Assembly: GCA_028284765.1 (NCBI GenBank)
Contig: JANQRA010000003.1
Coordinates: 208,500 to 272,499, forward strand
DNA length: 64,000 nt
Source: Acidimicrobiia bacterium
GTDB lineage: Bacteria; Actinomycetota; Acidimicrobiia; Spongiisociales; ZC4RG35
Direction: 5' to 3'
This document shows, one piece after another, positions 60,770 to 64,000 of the stretch. The position numbers and the translations under genes were made by a program. Below the pieces are notes generated by a model, which was not told the DNA's origin, searched no databases, and was given only the letters and a program-made list of their open reading frames with translations. Each line of letters begins with the position of its first letter. The first letter of the stretch is position 1.

Positions 60770-62212
60770 TTGTCAGATGATCTTCCCCGCCAAACCAAGC
60801 CCCGCATCCCACCGCTGTTCCGAGGCCGCTTGCTGATGGCATGGCCGATCGAGCCAACGAACGAGCAACGGGTCACGCTCGGAGCCGAATTGATCGAATT
60901 CCTGAATGCGTTCATCGAAGATCGAGGGACTGCGCCAGCATCCTCGGGAGAGCCGACGCCGGGCTTGATAGAGGAGCTCATGGCTCCACCACCGGACGGC
61001 GGGATCGATCTTGGCGTTCTACTTCAGATGTTCTCTCAATCGTTGGATACCGGGTTCGACACTGCGTCAGGAAGGATGTTTTCCTACATCCCGACAGGGG
61101 GTTTGTACTCCGCGGCCCTGGGCAATCTTCTCGCAAGTGGGACCAATCGCTGGAGTGGCGGCGCCCACGCTGCTCCAGGCGCGGTCGCAATAGAGCAAGG
61201 AGTTGTCTCGTGGATGGTCAACCTCTTCGGAATGCCGGCTGGCTCATCCGGGATTCTGGTTTCCGGCGGTTCCGTCGCAACTCTCACGGCGGTCGTTGCC
61301 GCCAGGCACCGCCTTGGTGAGAAGTTCTCTGACGGGACCATCTACACCTCGGACAGGGCACATCACTCGCTGATCAAGGCGGCAAGAATCGCCGGGATAT
61401 CCGAACAGCGGATCAGGCTCATTCCGTCTGATAGCCGCCAGCGGATGGACGTGACACGACTGCGTGAGGCGATCTCTGAGGACCTAGCGTCCGGGCTCCG
61501 CCCGATGATGGTTATGCCCACAGCGGGCACAACGGACACCGGTGCCATCGACCCCTTGAAAGAATGTGCTGAGGTGGCAAGCGAAGTGGGGGCTTGGCTC
61601 CATGTCGACGCTGCGTACGGGGGCTTCTTCCAACTCACAGAACGGGGAAGAAGTTCCCTCGCTGGCATCGAACAAGCGGACTCGATCACAGTCGATGCCC
61701 ACAAATCGCTCATGATGCCGTTCGGGTTGGGTGGTCTCTTGGTCAGAGATCCACAAGCGCTGATCGAAGCGCACTCTGGCCGCGGTGTTTACATGCGCGA
61801 CGTCTCCGAAGGATCGCTGCCGCACTACCTGGAAATGGGTCCCGAGCTGACCAGGCCATTCCGAGGACTTCCCATATGGCTGGCCCTCAACCTCCATGGT
61901 GTTTCGCAGTTCCGCGAGGTTCTAGACCGCATGCTGGACCTGACTCTGGTTGCACTCGAGAGGCTGGAATCAATGGACAACATTGAGCTGATCGGTCCTC
62001 CCGAACTGTCCATACTGGCGTTCAGATCCTCACAGGGGAATGAGGCGACCCAACGAATTCTCGACTCGGTCAACGCGACGAAGGAAATCCACCTGTCGTC
62101 GACGGAGATCGACAACAAGATCTGGATCCGACTGGCTCTACTCAGCCACCGAACGCACGAAGCTCAGGTCGACCGAGCGATGCAATTGATCGAAAAGGCC
62201 AATAGAGGATGA
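60770..62212 (+). CDS. group II PLP-dependent decarboxylase
   Basis: The 480-residue enzyme has Lys312 in TVDAHKSLMMPFG as the PLP Schiff base, Asp280 in LHVDAAYGGF for the pyridine nitrogen and the phosphate-binding SGGSVATLTAV. The family includes aromatic-L-amino-acid, glutamate and diaminobutyrate decarboxylases; the substrate cannot be chosen from this. The TTG at 60770 is weak; the ATG at 60838 (457 residues, M23) with GAGG 10 nt upstream is a real alternative. Confidence 0.88.
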   Translation: MSDDLPRQTKPRIPPLFRGRLLMAWPIEPTNEQRVTLGAELIEFLNAFIEDRGTAPASSGEPTPGLIEELMAPPPDGGIDLGVLLQMFSQSLDTGFDTASGRMFSYIPTGGLYSAALGNLLASGTNRWSGGAHAAPGAVAIEQGVVSWMVNLFGMPAGSSGILVSGGSVATLTAVVAARHRLGEKFSDGTIYTSDRAHHSLIKAARIAGISEQRIRLIPSDSRQRMDVTRLREAISEDLASGLRPMMVMPTAGTTDTGAIDPLKECAEVASEVGAWLHVDAAYGGFFQLTERGRSSLAGIEQADSITVDAHKSLMMPFGLGGLLVRDPQALIEAHSGRGVYMRDVSEGSLPHYLEMGPELTRPFRGLPIWLALNLHGVSQFREVLDRMLDLTLVALERLESMDNIELIGPPELSILAFRSSQGNEATQRILDSVNATKEIHLSSTEIDNKIWIRLALLSHRTHEAQVDRAMQLIEKANRG

Positions 62213-62242
62213 TCGAGTTGGGCGTCCGAATACCTGTTTTGG

Positions 62243-63610
62243 TCAGTCGGAGGCGTCGTAGGGTCGATGTACGGACCAGAGAGTCTCCCCGTTCGCATTG
62301 TCGACAGCGATCAATGCTTGAGTTGTGAGGATGTAAGCCGTTGCGGAGTGGGCTGTGACGTCGAAGCTGCTGGTCGCTCCAACCGAGGCAACCCAAACCT
62401 GTTGACCAGTTCGCGGGTCGAGGCGTGAAACCGTCCCGCTAGCGCGGTCAAGCATCCAGACCGACCCGCCAGCCACCGAGACAGTCGAGAAGGCATCAAC
62501 GTCGAGTGTCCAGACTTCCGACAGCTCGGCAACGTCGAACCCGGTCGCCCGGTTGTAGGCCCCGAGGATTGCAACACCCTCCGCCTCGCCCAACGGGTAG
62601 CCGAGTCCTCGAGGCTGGCGAGCCACCTCCAAACCGGCGTCGGACAGAACCACCAGGTTCGCCTGCATCCCGGTAACGACAGTGTCGGAACCGACAGCGA
62701 TCGCCCCTTCAAACCCCGTCACCTGATCGTCGTAGCCATCCAGGAATGCCTCGTCCGAGACCGGCCTACCCGTGGCTGCATCTACGACGAGCAGCCGGTG
62801 TCCGCCGTCAACGTCCAAATCATGGCTAACGATCGTCAACAAGTCGCCATGAGCGACCAGCGGATCGCAGGCGAGATCGGTCACCCATATGTCTTCGCCG
62901 GTGGCCGCATTAACCGCAGTGAGCCCATCGGAATCCTGACCCCGACAAACGTAAACGACGTCTTCGCTGGCGGCGGCGATCCATCCCGTGGTCTGCCACA
63001 CCTCTTCACCGGATGGTAGGTCGTAGGCAATCGCTGAGCCGCCTCCATCATTGCGTACAACCATCTCATTGCCGACAGCAAGCACGGTGCCGGAGTTCGT
63101 CCCCGGGACTTCCGCCACCAGCTCACCGGTGGCTGAGTAGGCATCCAGACCAGTGTCGTCGACTACAGCTATCCCATTGGCGGTCCCGACCACCTGCCCG
63201 GCGGACAAAAAGCCACCTTCGATGATTGTGGCTCGACAGTCCTCGGCGCCACAGCCGACGAGCGATCGATCGCCAAGAGGTCGATCGAGATCGACCTGCA
63301 ACACTTCCGAGTTCCCCTCGTCGGTGCACCGCGACGGGGCGCGCTGTTGCCAGAGTCGGGCGGTGATCTCGACAGCATCGTCGGATTCGGTCACTTCCCA
63401 TCCTTCGAACCGAGTGCAACCCGAGGCCACTCCACCAAACAGCGTTGAAACCAGAAGATGCTTGCCATCGGGACTGGATCCCTCCAACGTCCACTCAGTG
63501 TCGTCAACCGACCCGCCTGCAAGCTCGCCCAATTCACCACCAGGATCGCCGATCGTGGGCCCGCTACACCCCGCGAGAAGAACTGCAACGACCAACAACC
63601 AGACCTTCAC
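62243..63610 (-). CDS. PQQ-like beta-propeller lipoprotein
   Basis: The 455-residue protein has a lipobox VLLAGC (Cys15) and repeated blades of the PQQ-enzyme-repeat type, for example TGWIAAASEDVVYVC, AVNAATGEDIWVTDL, LLVVDAATGRPVSDE, SRLDPRTGQQVWVASV and AVDNANGETLWSV. An eight-blade exported propeller is likely, binding protein partners or polymers; true PQQ binding is not implied. It is convergent with the decarboxylase gene and divergent from the sigma gene at the right edge. Confidence 0.82.
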   Translation of the reverse strand: MKVWLLVVAVLLAGCSGPTIGDPGGELGELAGGSVDDTEWTLEGSSPDGKHLLVSTLFGGVASGCTRFEGWEVTESDDAVEITARLWQQRAPSRCTDEGNSEVLQVDLDRPLGDRSLVGCGAEDCRATIIEGGFLSAGQVVGTANGIAVVDDTGLDAYSATGELVAEVPGTNSGTVLAVGNEMVVRNDGGGSAIAYDLPSGEEVWQTTGWIAAASEDVVYVCRGQDSDGLTAVNAATGEDIWVTDLACDPLVAHGDLLTIVSHDLDVDGGHRLLVVDAATGRPVSDEAFLDGYDDQVTGFEGAIAVGSDTVVTGMQANLVVLSDAGLEVARQPRGLGYPLGEAEGVAILGAYNRATGFDVAELSEVWTLDVDAFSTVSVAGGSVWMLDRASGTVSRLDPRTGQQVWVASVGATSSFDVTAHSATAYILTTQALIAVDNANGETLWSVHRPYDASD

Positions 63611-63848
63611 AAGCCAATTGTGCCACTAGCCAGCAAGGACATTAACCGATATCGCCTGACGTACCTTCAAGGGAAACCGGCATTACAAAGAACCCTCAAC
63701 CGGCTCTGGGAGTACGAATACCAACAGTCCCTCTTTGGGGATGGACCTTGACAACGATGTACCAAATTGCGTCGAGTCCACATCGCAAAGAAGGCCGGAA
63801 CCTCTCGGCGGTGTGCAACGCTTGGCTGGTGTGCGGCATGGTTCTCAT

Positions 63849-64000
63849 GTGAGTGACGCCGAGGTCTACGCGGAGGTGCGGATGGACCTGATGCGGTATG
63901 CGACAGCGCTCGTCGGAATCTCCGACGCCGGGGACGTCGTGTCGTCGGTGGTCGCGAGAGTGGTTGAGCGTCGATCGCTTTCGGAGCTCGACGACCCCAA
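63849..64000 (+). CDS. short ECF-type sigma factor (partial, runs off right edge)
   Basis: Fifty codons from the GTG at 63849 are in the window. The text SDAEVYAEVRMDLMRYATAL, VGISDAGDVVSSVVARVVERRSLSELDD aligns with region 2 of the sigma factor at 47867 (SDAEIYLKYRGDLLRYATSL). The frame is open upstream to an ATG at 63742, but the homology begins at the GTG. A third sigma unit is therefore starting here. No clear ribosome binding site is seen. Confidence 0.75.
   Translation, partial: MSDAEVYAEVRMDLMRYATALVGISDAGDVVSSVVARVVERRSLSELDDP

Noticed and set aside
63742-63848. Upstream extension of the right-edge sigma factor to the ATG at 63742
   Set aside because: The frame is open but the extra 36 residues have no counterpart in the related sigma factor at 47867, whose homology starts at the GTG.

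Overview
The window is a 64 kb chromosomal segment of moderately high GC. It is densely packed, with many GTG/TTG starts and 1-8 nt gene overlaps. An actinobacterium, probably of the Acidimicrobiia type, is the best guess. Support comes from the acpS-nnr-alr-tsaE-tsaB-rimI-tsaD-groES-groEL order, HrcA/CIRCE control of groESL, an F420-type luciferase-like oxidoreductase, and a HadA/HadB-like dehydratase beside tuf-rpmG. The taxonomic call is inference; no rRNA is present.

Layout. (1) About 1-11.2 kb: envelope polysaccharide genes, namely a PP-loop enzyme cut by the left edge, an RmlC-type epimerase, a membrane protein, a surface beta-helix protein resembling the CEMIP/TMEM2 family, a GNAT enzyme, two GT4 glycosyltransferases, a polysaccharide deacetylase, a DegT aminotransferase and an ABC-2 exporter. 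(2) About 7.8-20.7 kb: the housekeeping block acpS, nnr, alr, a P1-family peptidase, a family 4 uracil-DNA glycosylase, tsaE-tsaB-rimI-tsaD, a sulfotransferase and groES-groEL. An opposite-strand glycosyltransferase/ABC cassette splits acpS from nnr. (3) About 20.7-29.5 kb: a second sugar cluster (multispan membrane protein, DegT aminotransferase, Gfo/Idh dehydrogenase, WbpD-like acetyltransferase, FAD oxidoreductase, deacetylase, GT2, UDP-GlcNAc 2-epimerase) that looks like a diacetamido-sugar nucleotide pathway. (4) About 29.5-37.3 kb: F420 oxidoreductase, MidA-type methyltransferase, HtpX, a second sulfotransferase, tRNA-Tyr, tRNA-Thr, tRNA-Met, tuf, rpmG, a fused dehydratase and an ECF sigma/anti-sigma pair. 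(5) About 37.3-41.2 kb: a PadR-controlled ABC exporter.

(6) 41.2-45.6 kb is the most notable part. Two genes read in frame through UGA codons that are best interpreted as selenocysteine. One is a SelW/Rdx-like protein with a CxxU motif, on the minus strand behind a membrane-anchored cupredoxin. The other is a radical SAM protein whose apparent C-terminus continues through UGA into a Cys-Sec-Ala-Glu-Pro tail. In each case a short hairpin with a guanine at the first or second loop position follows the UGA at the spacing of a bacterial SECIS. An open ORF call would truncate both. A Kef-type antiporter lies between them. No Sec machinery gene is in the window.

(7) About 45.6-64 kb: small enzymes and transport (DJ-1/PfpI, GNAT, kinase-like phosphotransferase, two-permease ABC exporter, class I aldolase, TetR/SRPBCC pair, ArsR/MFS pair, group II PLP decarboxylase, PQQ-like lipoprotein). 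Interspersed are paralogous units of a short ECF sigma factor followed by a single-span protein whose exported part carries recurring cysteine motifs; a third such sigma gene runs off the right edge. No CRISPR, insertion sequence, integrase or rRNA was seen, and no gene-free stretch exceeds 300 bases.
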